Of a stretch of DNA of 64,000 nucleotides, positions 41,080 through 53,319 are shown one piece after another. Position numbers and translations under genes: made by a program. Numbering within the stretch: the stretch's first letter is position 1; the number at the start of each line of letters is the position of its first letter. Under the pieces are notes generated by a model. The model had not been told where the DNA came from. It made no database searches and was given only the letters and a program-made list of their open reading frames with translations. Where the stretch lies: positions 3,900,601 through 3,964,600 of the forward strand of contig NC_060900.1 of NCBI RefSeq assembly GCF_014805685.1, written 5' to 3'. This DNA comes from Silurus meridionalis. Its lineage: Eukaryota > Chordata > Actinopteri > Siluriformes > Siluridae.

Positions 41080-41400
41080 AACGACTGCCCGTTCCGGTGG
41101 TTGTTGTGTAAACGGTCGCACCATTCAATCGTTGCATCATTGTCACCAGGGTTCCCCCGGCTCACTTTGCATGCAGGGATTCCATGGAACTGCTCAGCTG
41201 TCACAGATCTGTTAAGCGAGGTGGCGGAAAAAAAAAATTCTAAGCCGCCATGGGCATGTAATCAAATTAGTTGTGTTTCTTTCCAGGCTGCATTTAGGCC
41301 AATTCAAATGGCTGTTCCTCGTTGCTAAATTTTGCCCAGAGCCAAGGCCTGGAAGCGCGATTAAACGATTATTTACATTCATTTCGGAACAATGTGTGAT
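41080..41400. other. candidate conserved noncoding element
   Basis: A repeat-free, compositionally complex block with homeodomain-type cores (AATTAG, ATTAAACG, TAATCAAATTAG) and no coding frame, between egr3 and pebp4. This is a judgement from texture only; conservation cannot be tested here. Confidence 0.25.
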
Positions 41401-41934
41401 GGTTAAGCGATTGCTGACCTGCTAAATGATACGTCGGTTGAAACAAAAAAATCTCCAATATGAATATAATAACATTTCCAATACAACGTATTGAAAAATG
41501 CAACAACTTTTAGGTTATGTTGTTTTGATTGTATATTTATGAATGGTTTATCACATATTTATAACTGAAATATAAAGTCACTGCGTTTATATGACAGCAT
41601 ATGTACATATAATGTGTCCCAATTCAGGAACAAAAACGGTTTAAACTTGATGACATTTTTGACGAGTGCATCGCTTTTTTTTACACCATTGAACATCTGA
41701 GTATTCCGGGTGATTCAAAAAGAATGAACAGATTTCATTATGCAATAAAACACTTGAAAGTTTCTGAAAGAATGACGCAACTAAACCTAAATAACTCCTC
41801 TTTTAAATGGTCTCTGATTCATTCCATGATGATGCTTGAGTACTGAAGCAATGCGTCAAGAAAAAAAACCCTGTATATTGTGATGTCTTGCTGTGTCAAG
41901 TCTTAACAACTGAGTAATTTCAGTTATACACCTT

Positions 41935-42060
41935 GACAATTGAGAATTAAGGGCCTTGCTCAAGGGTCCAGCAGTGGCAGCATGGAGATTCTGGGATTTG
42001 AATCCATGACCTTCTAATTAGAAGTTCAGCATCTTATCCACTGAGCTATCACATCCCCTA
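41935..42060 (-). mobile_element. tRNA-derived SINE head and body fragment
   Basis: In minus sense, GATAGCTCAGTGGATAAGAT, GAAGGTCATGGATTCAAATC and GGACCCTTGAGCAAGGCCCT match the family A box, B box and body. Confidence 0.65.
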
Positions 42061-42444
42061 GTAATACTCCTGATGGCCCGGACAATACACCTTTCTACAT
42101 TGTTGGTGAAAGCACTGAGCCATCACCAAGCTTCATGAGTGACGGCTAGACAGCAGTGCTTTGATCAAGCTGAGATACAAGAAACAGCAGATCTAAAATT
42201 CTGAACCAACCCTGTGCCACTGTCACCTGCACTAAAGAAATATATAAGTGTGAAACAAAAGGAGACAAAGAAAGCAAACCAAACAATCTGGAAGGTTCAG
42301 TGAGCAGTAATGCATAGATATCATAATTGGTCAAATCCTGTCAGACAGGAGCTACAGGCAAAAGAATGAAGTCTGGTATAAAGTCAGGGTCTGAATGTCA
42401 ACACAGTAAACCTGTTTGGCAGAAGTTTCCCTTATTTGAATAGA

Positions 42445-42445
<1 letters not shown>

Positions 42446-42519
<74 letters not shown>
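42446..42519. repeat. (CA)n microsatellite
   Basis: About 74 bases of CA. Confidence 0.96.
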
Positions 42520-42521
<2 letters not shown>

Positions 42522-43230
42522 TAAGTCTCAGTGTGAGGACCTTTTACTGATATAATTATTAGCGTAAATAATTAACGCTAACTCGCCTCGGTAATCAATA
42601 GAAATGAATTTTAGGGGTTTAAAATACAAGCTCAGATCTTGTGGAAATCATCAAAATGTCCCAACATAGTACTTTTGTGTTTAACTAAGTTATAAAAAAA
42701 CATTCATGTGCACACACACTGATTCAGTTCAGGCCCCCATAATGATCTTTCAATCTCTCCACATTTCATTGCAAACTTCCTCGTGCCAAGGCCCTTCCAC
42801 AGAAATTGTTATATGACAGATATGAACTGAGGAGAATGAGGACAAACTCATGCTTCCCTGGAGGAAAAATAGAGCTAGCCAACTTATCTTTAGGAACCGA
42901 TGATCACGCTGCGCCGCAGGACATCGCACCAAGCACTATTTGCACTCTTTTGCATACTTGAGATGCACACAGATTGGCCGATGCCATGACTGAGAGACGA
43001 GTGGGACTATAGCACCCGTCTCACGCAGTCACCTGGGCCAAATTTGGAGTCCCGGTCATGGCGAACTGAAACATTGTCAGGTTTTAAACAGTTATATTAA
43101 CTATATAATACCCAATTCTAAATTTGCTTCCCGATAATACAAGAACTACACCGTAAACACTATATTGAATCCCCAATTCTGATTGGTCGGATATTGACTG
43201 ATTAACTATTTTTAGTAATAGCTTTAGATT

Positions 43231-43650
43231 TACACCGGTCAGGCATAACATTATGACTATCTGCTTAATATTGATCGGTCTGTGACTAAGCAGCAGCACA
43301 TTCAACATACTGCAAAGTGTATTCAGACATCTTCCTATTAGAAACAGCATTAACATCTTCCGTATTTTGAGCTACAGTAGTTGGATCTGACCACACGGGC
43401 CAGTCTTCGCTCACCACTGTTCCCTTCTTAGACCATTTGTAATAGATACTGACCACTGCAGACCAGAAACATCTCACAAGAGCTGCATTTATGGAGATGC
43501 TCCGACCCAGTCGTCTAGCCGTCAAAATTTGTCAAATCCTTACCCATTTTTCCTGCTTCTAATACATCAACTTTGGGGACAAAATGTTCACTTACTGCCT
43601 AATAAATATCTCCACCCACTAACAGCTGCCATGATGAAGAGATCCTCAGA
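43231..43650 (-). mobile_element. Tc1-like transposon remnant, internally deleted
   Basis: Left end CCGGTCAGGCATAACATTAT. The minus strand encodes TARRLGRSISINAALVRC and YYKWSKKGTVVSEDWPVW, a broken transposase N-terminus. Same family as 2455, 48688, 51801 and 56719. Confidence 0.75.
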
Positions 43651-43694
43651 TACATAAAAATAGAAAAGAATAAAAACCCGTATGGTGAAGAGCT

Positions 43695-43890
43695 GATTTT
43701 TGGAGGTGGAAGCTTAATGGTTAAGGCACTGGACTTTGGATCAGAAGGTCGTAAATTCAACTCCCAGCAACACCAAGCTGCCACTCTTGGGCCCCTAAAC
43801 AAGGCCCTGAACCTCATAGCTGCTCAGTTGTATTAATGATATAAACGTAAGTCTATGGATAAGAATGTCTGCCAAACGCTGTAAATGTGT
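43695..43890 (+). mobile_element. tRNA-derived SINE
   Basis: GGTGGAAGCTTAATGGTTAAG, GGTCGTAAATTCAACTCC, the body GCTGCCACTCTTGGGCCCC and the tail AAGAATGTCTGCCAAACGC. It adjoins the right end of the Tc1-like remnant. Confidence 0.7.
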
Positions 43891-45069
43891 CTGAAGCTTT
43901 ATGTGTACGGAAAAAGTCAGGCTGGTGAAATATGTAACTATAAATGGATAAAAGTAATTGCAATTATTTAATTAATGAAGAACATTTAAAAATCATAATA
44001 ATTGCTATTTTTTTCTGGTAGAAATGAAATGAAAGATTTTTGTGAGTTGCTGTCATTGGAAAGCAGTTCTGTTCAGGTTGATGACTGTAACCCACAGTAT
44101 GGTGTGCAGGTTATTCATTACGTAACAGTCAAACACTGTGTCTAGATTGATTACTGGGATGGAAATGCACCTTTGAGTGTGTTCTACCAGTATTTAAAAG
44201 ATGGTGTGTATTACAAATTTCAAGATGTTAAATATGGAGAGTTGTGGTGTGACTGGAATGTAGTGGTCTTTCTATCTGACATGATCGATCGTGATTGTAA
44301 ACTCCCTATAAAAATAGACATGCAGAGGCACAAATATAATTTGCATTAACACTGTAGAAATAATCCAGACAGTTTGGAAACCTTCGCATCTGCCACTATG
44401 AAGCGACACTACATTATTAGCCAAATTGTCCTTGAAATAGTGCTTTATGTAAATGTGTTGCTGAATATAAACATAAAACCACTCGAGCATGTAAGACAAA
44501 AACTGCTTGGTGGAAACTTGCCTGTCATATTCACAAATATGACACTTCTGTTTCCCCATTACGAAGAGCAAGAAAAAAAAAAAAAACACAAACCAAAACA
44601 AAAGAAACCTCAACGCTACACCATACGGGTTGAAAAAAGATGTGAACTTGTGCCCCTCCTGCCACTCTCTGAGACCGTCTGGACGAAAGTAGCTGTGAGA
44701 GTATTTTAGTCATAGTTCCACTGTTGCTTCCGGGTGACTTGTGGTATTGGTTTCACCCCCTTCTTCCTCTATTTGCCCTGACGTACTTCCTCCCCAACTC
44801 AGATATTTCCACACACTAGTAGCCACTATTCAGCGCTTATGCTCGTTCCTGGAGCCATTTATTTCTCGTATTTCTTGGATCTCGCGAAACACAAAAACCT
44901 GAAATCCCCAGAGCTGAGAAAGAAAAAGCCCCAAAACCAGAGTACGAGGCAGCGTTGCTGAATGCAAACCTGAGGAGATTGACTGCCAAGAAAGTGGGAA
45001 TGCACCGCTGCAGTGGCCTGGAAGTGAGAGGTGGATTATGCAAGAGTGCCAGAATAGTTAAAAAAAGTA

Positions 45070-45108
<39 letters not shown>
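45070..45108. repeat. (GT)n microsatellite
   Basis: About 39 bases of GT downstream of the pebp4 exon (in transcription sense). Confidence 0.95.
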
Positions 45109-45115
<7 letters not shown>

Positions 45116-45222
45116 ATATTCAGCCTTGTGCATTACTAGTACAGCATGCAAATACGTGTTAAATACACCCCCAAAAATATAAAATAAATACATTTCGCGG
45201 TTATGTAGTTTCCACAATTATT

Positions 45223-45228
45223 TTTATT
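45223..45228 (-). terminator. candidate pebp4 poly(A) signal AATAAA
   Basis: The first minus-strand AATAAA past the pebp4 stop codon, about 300 bases downstream. No experimental support; a second occurs near 44,860. Confidence 0.4.
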
Positions 45229-45524
45229 ACTCATCCCGCTCACAAAGGAAGCGACCCAGAACCAACATGCTTTTACGATACAGCGTTAAAGGTTTAGATT
45301 TTATAGCTAATTAAACTATCATAAAATACAGTTCTGATCATTCATCAAATAATAAATCCCTATTCCAAAAATCCATTCAATCGTCTAGACAGTAAAGTGT
45401 GCAGCAGCCCTACCTGCAGTAATCTGAGAGGATTACAAGCGTAATTTGTAGTTTTAATGAGCTTCCCTGATTGTTGAATAGTTGCATAAGGTGTAAGTGA
45501 TGATTCAAGTGTTCGTGACGTCAT

Positions 45525-45616
45525 CTAATCCTTAAAGTTCTGAGTAAGGAACTGGACCGATGCGACCGGACCGACGAGTCCGAACTTCTCCACGAACGCT
45601 TGAGGATCCCAGTTTC
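45525..45616 (-). CDS. pebp4: pebp4 terminal coding exon
   Basis: A 92-base exon with acceptor TTCTTTAG before 45616 and stop TAG at 45527-45525. With a G from the preceding exon it reads GNWDPQAFVEKFGLVGPV, then ASVQFLTQNFKD. This aligns without gaps to the end of the human PEBP4 domain, about 14 of 30 residues identical from memory (G.W....F...F.L..P.AS.QF.TQN..D). PEBP4 is a secreted or lysosomal member of the phosphatidylethanolamine-binding family. The C-terminal tail of the human protein is absent, so the protein stops at the domain end. Strand and position after bin3 and egr3 match the conserved order. Upstream exons, including the ligand-pocket DPDAP motif, were not found and should lie beyond 64,000. 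Confidence 0.8.
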
Positions 45617-46289
45617 CTAAAGAAAGTGAGGAAAAAAAGCCCACAAAAAATGTTCAGCTTGACAGATCCAAACAATGAAACATTTCAAGACCCTGTATAA
45701 ATTTTTTTGTGAAGTGCGTGAGTGATGGACCTTCTGGATAGCGATTTTTTCGAACCGTTTTTCATCGCATTATATTTGAATTGACTTCGTTTTACACTCC
45801 ATAGATAACAAATATGATAGAATGCCTTAGGGTTTAAGTCAACAGATCATACTCTGTTGTGGTCACCATATTTGGAATTGATGGTGAACATGACTAATCT
45901 TTACTTTGGAACACATTATAAACTCTATTTTGATAGTGCTGATTAAATAGCAGGCGATCCTTATGTACTTCCCCAGAACTGCTAATTCCACTTAAATGTG
46001 CGAGTATGCCAAATCTGTCTTCTCCCAATTTATTTATATTTATAATCATACACAAGATTTTCTCTCTGTTCTGAAGAGACTCAAAGCACACAAATCTAGT
46101 GGTTTTTCTCATCTGGGCAAGTAAATGATCAAAAAATGTTTCATCAGGAGAAGGAAAAAAATACCTGGCATGATAAGCAGGTTAAGCCTACATTAAATAA
46201 CAATCTAACTACTAACTAACTAATTGGATAGCTATTGCTAATGTTAGCAATGCATCCTGCTGAGATTCTACTTTCCATAATGGTTTATG

Positions 46290-46500
46290 GAGCTCAGTAG
46301 CTCTGGGTTACTGACTGGAAGGTCAGTGGTTCAAGCCCCCGTATCGCTAAGCTGCCACTCTTGGGACCCTTGAGCAAGGCCCTTAAACCTCTGTGCTCCA
46401 GGGGTGGTGTATCATGGCTGAACCTGTGCTATGACCCCAGCCTCCTAACATTGCAGGGATATGCAAAGGAACAACACTTTCCCTGTGGGATCAATAATAT
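46290..46500 (+). mobile_element. tRNA-derived SINE
   Basis: GGAGCTCAGTAGCTCTGGG, GGTCAGTGGTTCAAGCCCC, then GCTGCCACTCTTGGGACCC and the GCTCCAGGGGTGGTGTATCA tail, closest to the copy at 21763. Confidence 0.7.
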
Positions 46501-46539
46501 ATTCAAAAATACTAAAGAGAATTCTTTAAAAAAAAAAAA

Positions 46540-46542
<3 letters not shown>

Positions 46543-46589
<47 letters not shown>
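46543..46589. repeat. (TA)n microsatellite
   Basis: About 47 bases of TA after an A-rich SINE tail. Confidence 0.95.
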
Positions 46590-46591
<2 letters not shown>

Positions 46592-46659
46592 TAGATTTGT
46601 GTCTCAATTCACATTCTAGACTATTCTACTAGACCATCATTGAGTGCTAAAAAGTTCCA

Positions 46660-46790
46660 AAAGGTAGCTCAGTGGTCAAGGCACTGGACTCTAGAAGGGA
46701 AGGTCATAAGTTCAAATCCCAACACTGCCAAGCTACCACTGCTGGGCCCTTGAGAAAGGCCCTTAATTCTCATCTGCTCATTTATACCCA
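46660..46790 (+). mobile_element. tRNA-derived SINE
   Basis: A well-preserved A box (GGTAGCTCAGTGGTCAAGGC) and B box (TAAGTTCAAATCCC), then GCTACCACTGCTGGGCCC and AAAGGCCCTTAAT. The tail is truncated. Confidence 0.7.
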
Positions 46791-47262
46791 CAAAACATTT
46801 GAATCGACCGTCACGGTTTCAGTTTGAGACTCATAACAACATTCAAAACGAAGGTGAAAAGCTTTTATAATTAAACTCAACTGTTTTCTGAATGATTTTC
46901 GAAAAAACGTTGTTCCCAAGCTGACTCGTTTAGTCCTGGTTCATTAAAAAAAAAAGTCAATACATTTTCTTTATGTCTTTGTCGATTGTTAAGGATTTAT
47001 TAGAGAACTTATGATGAAGAAGATACTCAAAGATGATTTTTTTTCTCTCTCTTTTGTATATTTTGAGAGTGTCGTGTGATTCTTTGGGTTCCTGAAATCT
47101 TGTGAACATATCATGTGTAAAATAAATGCTCAGGCTGTTGTGGCGCTCAAGGTGGCAACAGGCGAACGCGAGCTTTTTGGCAGGACAAACGGGAAAATAG
47201 CAGTCGCAGCTCCGGCTGCTGAGACAATATCTTATCCTGTTCTTCCTCTTCTCTAATGGCTA

Positions 47263-47267
<5 letters not shown>

Positions 47268-47333
<66 letters not shown>
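47268..47333. repeat. (CA)n microsatellite
   Basis: About 66 bases of CA. Confidence 0.96.
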
Positions 47334-47337
<4 letters not shown>

Positions 47338-47634
47338 ACATACAATCACATTTGGGATAAACATGCATCAAAAAGCTGTATTTCCTATATTTATTGAGGG
47401 AAAAAAAGGCAGAAATACTGTACGGTATCTTACAACGTGGGCTAAATGCTAATTCGTTTCTGAGTGTTCGTAGCATGGTTTTGTTTATTATACTAATTTG
47501 GTATTTATGCTTTTTACTTGTCACATGTACCAGTGTATCAGAGCAGTGATATTCTTTCTTCATATATATCAGCATTGTTAAAAAGAAGGGGGCTCAGAGC
47601 GCAGGATTAGCCATTATACAGCTGTAGCACAGAG

Positions 47635-47750
47635 GATGAAGAGCCTTGTTCAGGGGCCCTGAACGTAGTAACTTGGCAAAACCAAGCCCTGAACTCACGA
47701 CCTTCGAATCAGTAACCCAGAGCCTTAACCACTGTGTTACCACCTCCCCC
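47635..47750 (-). mobile_element. tRNA-derived SINE head
   Basis: In minus sense, GGTGGTAACACAGTGGTTAA, GATTCGAAGGTCGTGAGTTC and TCAGGGCCCCTGAACAAGGC match the SINE head and body. Confidence 0.65.
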
Positions 47751-48143
47751 AAATAGCCTTTACGGGGAAAATATTAAGCAGTACCACGCACACCAAATTT
47801 CCCCTACAACAGAGTAGAGAGGAAAGAAAAAAAAGGGTGGCAATTCAAAGTGCTACGATCTCGATGGTAATTTCATTCACCAGCTCGCTCTGTGTCTCAA
47901 ACACACACGAAAACGCAGATAAGAGGCGGAAATGCAGCAGCAGTGAAAAGGGAAAGCCCATCGTTGTACACACAGCACAACAGGCCACATCCTGGAACGA
48001 ACAGTATCGTCTGTGTGAGTGTGAGTGTGTAAGTGTGTGTGTGGTCGCCTGTATATGTTTGCATGAAATACATGTGGGAGAGTGTAAAAATACGACTTGA
48101 GAAGAAGAAGAAGAAAAAAAAGAAGAACAAGAAAAGGTCATGC

Positions 48144-48332
48144 TCACCCACTAGGAGACAGGCCAGTATTAATATAGAGACTGTCACCGATCGTGTTGCT
48201 CCAACCAGTACAATTACCATCTCGTAGCTTTCCATTAGCGGTGAGCGAGAGCAGAGGTGTGACAGAGTGAAGGGCACAGGTGGTGTTTAGACGGAAATAA
48301 TAAGCGCACACTGGGTCCCGCGTTTCGCTCAA
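48144..48332 (-). other. unassigned open frame with a good splice donor
   Basis: 62 codons reading DPVCAYYFRLNTTCALHSV through GKLRDGNCTGWSNTIGDSLY, not low-complexity and ending beside CCTAGTGG|GTGAGC. The upstream acceptor (ACTCGAG) is weak. I do not recognise the sequence and it does not resemble PEBP4. Possibly an exon of an unknown gene or chance. Confidence 0.15.
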
Positions 48333-48531
48333 TGACGAGATTCCTCGAGTCAGGTAAGTGTGTAAGAACAGTGTGTCCAGTCCTCTTGTGATTAAGTGTA
48401 AGAGATGGAGTAAAGGGACCTGGCATTATGAGGTCAGGTGACCTTTAGGCCTTCAGGTCCGAGAACAGGAGGAGATAATGTTCCGCCTCTGCACATACTG
48501 AGCCTCGGCTGACCCTACAATGGTTGGGGCA

Positions 48532-48532
<1 letters not shown>

Positions 48533-48593
<61 letters not shown>
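48533..48593. repeat. (CA)n microsatellite
   Basis: About 61 bases of CA. Confidence 0.96.
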
Positions 48594-48595
<2 letters not shown>

Positions 48596-48687
48596 TACCA
48601 TTACTAGATATTATCAGATATAAGGGAGTAGAATCTTTCATCCATCATCAAAAGTTCTGGAGGATAGACATATATGTAATATATACA

Positions 48688-48845
48688 AATCAGGTATAAC
48701 ATTATGACCACCTGCCTAATATTGTGTTGGTCCCCTTTTGCTGCTAAAACCGTTCTGACCCATTGATCATTAACAGCAACTTTTTAGGCAGTTTGATCTA
48801 CAGGAGCTAGTCTGTTGGATCGGACCACATGGACCAGACTTCGCT
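48688..48845 (-). mobile_element. Tc1-like terminal fragment
   Basis: AGGTATAACATTATGACCAC, TAATATTGTGTTGGTCCCC and TCTGTTGGATCGGACCACAT are shared with the copy at 51801; the rest is deleted. Confidence 0.7.
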
Positions 48846-49170
48846 TAAATCAAGTCTCAAATCAAGCACCAAAATCCGCCATGATGCAGAAATCTGGCTG
48901 ATTTACATCATAAAAACACATAAAAAAAATGTACAAGAATATTTTGTGTTCATGCTCTATGTTAAGTTTGTTTTCACTGATAAACATTCGTAGGCATCCG
49001 TAGTTGTCCATGTCGATTAGAGTATTAAAAACTTGAAAAGTATTCATTTATGGTACATTTATAACATATAAATATGTGCGGTTAAGTTGCGATTAATCAC
49101 GAGTTGATTACTGACAATCATGCGATTAAGAAATATTTGAATCGATTGACAGCCCTAATAAATAAAAATG
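48846..49170 (+). repeat. dispersed repeat copy (inverted partner at 56255-56640)
   Basis: ATCAAGCACCAAAATCCGCC, TTCATGCTCTATGTTAAGTT and ATTAATCACGAG/CGATTGACAGCCCTAATAA are mirrored in opposite orientation at 56255-56640. AT-rich ATTAATCGC-type ends; no ORF. Confidence 0.65.
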
Positions 49171-50725
49171 GGTTACATGATCTTATCATGTATAATGTAT
49201 TTTTCTTCTTTTTTCTTTTCCTTTCTTTTTTTTTTTGTCTTGTTATGTTTCATTATTCTCCATTTTCGTTCTATTTGTTTCGACAGAAGATGACCAGCAA
49301 GTCTCTTTCTAAAGGGGAAAAAAACAGCACAAAACCTCTTTTCTGCCACTCGACACAAGTAAATCTTTTCCAGCGCACTGTATAACCCACTGAAACAGAA
49401 ACCCATCTGATAACAATGACATTAACCCCATTCCACCATGTCGAACGACTCCAGTCCAGATATGGAATACGATTTCTTTTCATTAGACTGCTAATGCAAG
49501 AGCAATGACCCTAGAGACATTCCAGCAGCTCTTGTGATTCACAATCGATGTGTGAGGACTCGACTCTGCTTTACATCAGCTAAACACACAGCTAAAGCCC
49601 GTGCTCACAGGGTGGAGTGACTTCAAAAAGCTTTCATGCTATTCACACGCATGATGTGACTCTTTCCCTGCATTCTATTAAACACACTGTTACACACACG
49701 TCTAGTTTTTAAAACCTCCAGTGCAACAGGAACAACATGCAGTGGGGTTGCGATATGTCGTGGGCCTACAATCGATAACTTTAATCATTAAAATCATAAA
49801 AATATAATATAATAATGTCTCTTATATAGGAACTAAGATTTCAGTATGACCTTGAGGCAAAAACACACTATATGGCAAGAGGTTTTAATTGGAAAACGAT
49901 TACTTTCGTTTTCTGAACTCTTTGTTTAAAGGGTTGGTGACACTCTATTATCAGCCCCGAACACAGTAAACTGTGTGGTCAAGGTGTCATCATGCAGCTT
50001 ATCGATTTACTACCCTACAGATTTTCACGCAGCTCTAAAAATAGTGACGGCAGTTTGTTTTTGTGCTAATTTCAGCACGACACAGACGCACACTTTCCAC
50101 TTCCCCGATCTGTCGAGTCATGGAACAGTGAGAGATAGGAAGTGGGGAGAGATGTGGTGATTTCTTCCTCTCTTCTCTTTTCTCCACCCCTCCCTCTTTC
50201 GTCGCGCTTGAGCAATGCAGGAAGTGAACGAGATGCCTGCCTAGATGACACTTTTTTTTGTGAGTGTTTGTGTGGTTCACAGTGCAATGTGACTGTTCAA
50301 CATCTACAACGTAGTGTCATATCGATTCAATGGCCATTCGCGTACAGAGAGATAAAGCAGCGTCTGTTCGCTGTTCAAGAGAAACGTGTTGAAGTCCTGA
50401 AGCGCTACTCTCTTACACATCTTCTGCGAACGTGACCTAGATTGCACTTTGTGCCCGAGTAACCTTTGTAGGAGGTGTGTTTGTGTGAGAGAAAGCATTG
50501 AGGGGTTTTTTCAGATGTTAATATAGACAGTATGACTCATGAAAACATGGAGGACCGATGTGGCATGCTGCTCAGCTGCCTACTCACACACCCCTCATTC
50601 CCTTTACTGAGCATCTTCAATAGCAAAAACACAGCAGCTCTTTTAACAATCCTATTAGGATCACCAAATTACCATACTGTAACCTACTGAGCAATTAAAA
50701 GATACAAATATAAAAATATATAGAC

Positions 50726-51199
50726 ACTGTATGGACAAAAAGTATTGGGACACCTGACTTCTCCATTCATAGGTGGTTCTTCCCCCAAACTGTTTCCACA
50801 AATTTGGAGACACACAATTGCATAAGACGGTGTAGCATGAAATTTTCATTTTACATGGACTTGAAATCCGTTCCAGCAGGATAATACCCCTGTGCACTAA
50901 GCCGGCTCCATGACGATATGCTTTACATGGGTTGGAGTAAAAGAGCTCCTTCTATAGAATTCTGACCTCAACCCTATTGAACACCTTTGGGATGAATTGG
51001 AACACTGACTGCACCCCCAGGCCTTCTCACCTGACCTCCATCAGTACCTGACTTTGCTTACACCCTTGTTACTGATAAACACAAATGTCCACAAGCACAC
51101 TCCAAAATCTGGTGTGTATGGGGACTAAATGTGGATTAGGATGCCCAAAAAGCATGGATCTTCAGGTCAGGTGTCCACAAAGATTAGATTATATAGTGT
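50726..51199 (+). mobile_element. near-complete Tc1-like non-autonomous element
   Basis: The left terminus CACTGTATGGACAAAAAGTA then TTGGGACACCTGAC pairs with the right terminus (reverse complement CACTATATAATCTAATC, then TTTGTGGACACCTGAC). The plus strand reads DLNPIEHLWDELEH, the third catalytic-residue region of Tc1/mariner transposases, broken by stops. At about 474 bp it is the best reference copy in the window. Confidence 0.75.
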
Positions 51200-51800
51200 G
51201 TATATATACTGCATTCATATAGTGACATTTTCTATTATATAATTTGCAGACTTTTTGGACTATTACATCTCAACCACACATAGCTCTCACGTTCAAAGTC
51301 ATATAAAATGAAAAAGGCAAAAATTTCCGTTTAAACATCCCACTCCAACACATCACCTGGTGAACATTGTATTGCCACCATGTTAATCATAAAAAAAAAC
51401 AAAAAAAACAAAAAAACCCTGTTGTGTTAAATCCCAATTATGGCTTAAACCTCAGTTTTCCATTGTTCGAAAGGGTTCCATGAATTTCACCACATTGACA
51501 TCAGACCATTTTTCCCAGACTGCATTTCTGCTTCAGTCTGCATTTATAGAGTTCCCTATTTTCAGAAAAGAAATGCCGAAATCGCGAGTGTTGGACGAAA
51601 TACACTATTTCTCCACCCGTACAAATCCACTGCTTGAATATGACTACCCTGTTTTACATTTCTACTTGAGTCATAGTACAAAAGTACTCGCTTTTAAATG
51701 GACTTAAGTACCATAAAGTGATCTGTGAGAACTCTATCTGTATAATGGATGCAGTTTTTATTATACTCTATTGGGAGAGAGTTTTCTATGGTTACACTAC

Positions 51801-52312
51801 ACTGATCAGACATAACACTATGACCGCCTGCCTGATATTGTGTTGGTTCCAAGTTTTGCTGCCAAAACAGACCTGAGCATTAACAGCGTGAACTTCTTTA
51901 GCAGTTTGAGCTACAGGAGCTCGTCTGTTGGATCGGACCACACGGACCAGCCTTCGCTCCCCACTTGCATCGATGAGCCTCAGCCGTCCGTGACCCTGTC
52001 GCCGGTTCATTACTGTTCCTTCCTTGGAGCACTTTTGATCGATACTGGAACATCCCACAAGAGCATCAGTTTTGGAGATGCTCTGATCCAGTCGTCTAGA
52101 CGTCACAATTTGTCAAACTCGCTCAAATCCTTACGCATTTTTCCTGCTTTTAACACGTCAACTTTGAGGACAAAATGTTCAATGTCCACTAACAGGTGCC
52201 ATGATGAAGAGTGAAGTTTTGAAGATAATCAGTGTTATTCACTTCACTGGTCATAATGTTATAATGTCATTATGTTATAATGTCATGCCTGATCGGCGTA
52301 TAAACATATAGC
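51801..52312 (-). mobile_element. Tc1-like element with both ends, internally deleted
   Basis: Left end TGATCAGACATAACACTATG and right end GTCATGCCTGATCGGCGTAT are inverted. The minus strand encodes MTSRRLDQSISKTDALVGC, then KEGTVMNRRQGHGRLRLI and RVVRSNRRAPVAQ, a broken Tc1 DNA-binding domain. The catalytic domain is missing. Confidence 0.8.
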
Positions 52313-52799
52313 TTCTCATGTAACACAATTTAAGTTTTCAGTTCAAAGTTACGTGAAAATGCATCTCTCTGAAATTGTTCTGAATAGAAACAGAGATATT
52401 GCACAATAAATCGAAAGTTGTGAAGTAAAAGTTACCAAAAAATTGAAATATGCAAATGAGATGGTGAGGCAAATCAATAATTTGGTGGTTCGTTTGTTGA
52501 AAAAACTTCATCGCCTAAACATTTTCTGACACAGTATTGAGATAAAACTCAAGTGGAATTTAAGGAAAAGACTGACAAATTCGTTCAATTTCTTTACTAA
52601 GCGTAGTACAGTATACAAGAATATATTAACTAGATATATACAGGATAATAGTTACAAAAAACTGTGGACATGGACCATATTGTGAGTGAATTATCATTAT
52701 TAATTCAGCCAATATTCAACGACCAACACAAACTTGATTTTGACACTTTTCCTCACCACCAGACGATTAAGGAAAAAAAAAAAGACGCTTGAGTATTAA

Positions 52800-53085
52800 A
52801 GCCCCTGGTGGAGTACCGGGGCCTTGCGGCTGAGCTGTGCGGCTGAGCTGGGTTTAGCCCTGGCAGCATTGCTTTTGATTAATGGCTGCACTGGTGGGTG
52901 GGAGAAAGGGCTCAGATGTGCCATTACCACACCGCACTGCTGCTAATGGCTTCAATTACAGTTTAGTCCTTGCTGCTGAGCTCGCAGGATCAACACACTG
53001 TGCATGTGGAGCGCTGCAGGAGGAAATATTTGCGAACTGGAGATTAGTTATTAGCAACTTTTTTTTTGGAGAGTGAGCAGATACA
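52800..53085. other. candidate conserved noncoding element
   Basis: A repeat-free block with TTGATTAATGG, GCTAATGGC and CAATTACAG homeodomain-type cores and complex sequence, in the inferred pebp4 intron. A 64-codon plus-strand frame has no recognisable domain. Judged from texture only. Confidence 0.25.
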
Positions 53086-53319
53086 CTATCATTCAGATAG
53101 GACAGATTTTATTTTTCACAACAGTTATAAACAGAATACAACTTGCAGTGTAAACCTGACCAGCTGCTCAGAACATCTATTAAAATGATATATCAAAATA
53201 ATATAGCGCTAATGATATAATTGAGCATACCGTACTTACAAACAGGTGACCCAATACTTTTGGCAATATAGTGTATAATCTTCCAGTTTATCATTATTTC
53301 CAAATTTCTCGTATAATTC

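Larger units (their letters stand above)
37000..45222. other. egr3-pebp4 intergenic interval
   Basis: No exon supported. It holds TAA and TAGA tracts, four SINE loci, one Tc1-like remnant and a long CA tract. Unique blocks at about 38,690-39,020 and 41,080-41,400 look like candidate conserved noncoding elements. Confidence 0.6.

Noticed and set aside
47147..47260. Minus-strand frame EEEEQDKILSQQPELRLLFS as a pebp4 exon
   Set aside because: No resemblance to PEBP4; the frame runs into the CA repeat and lacks a good acceptor.
51480..51707. 75-codon plus-strand frame
   Set aside because: Its 3' part is an ACTTAAGTAC-type dispersed repeat end; no support as a gene.
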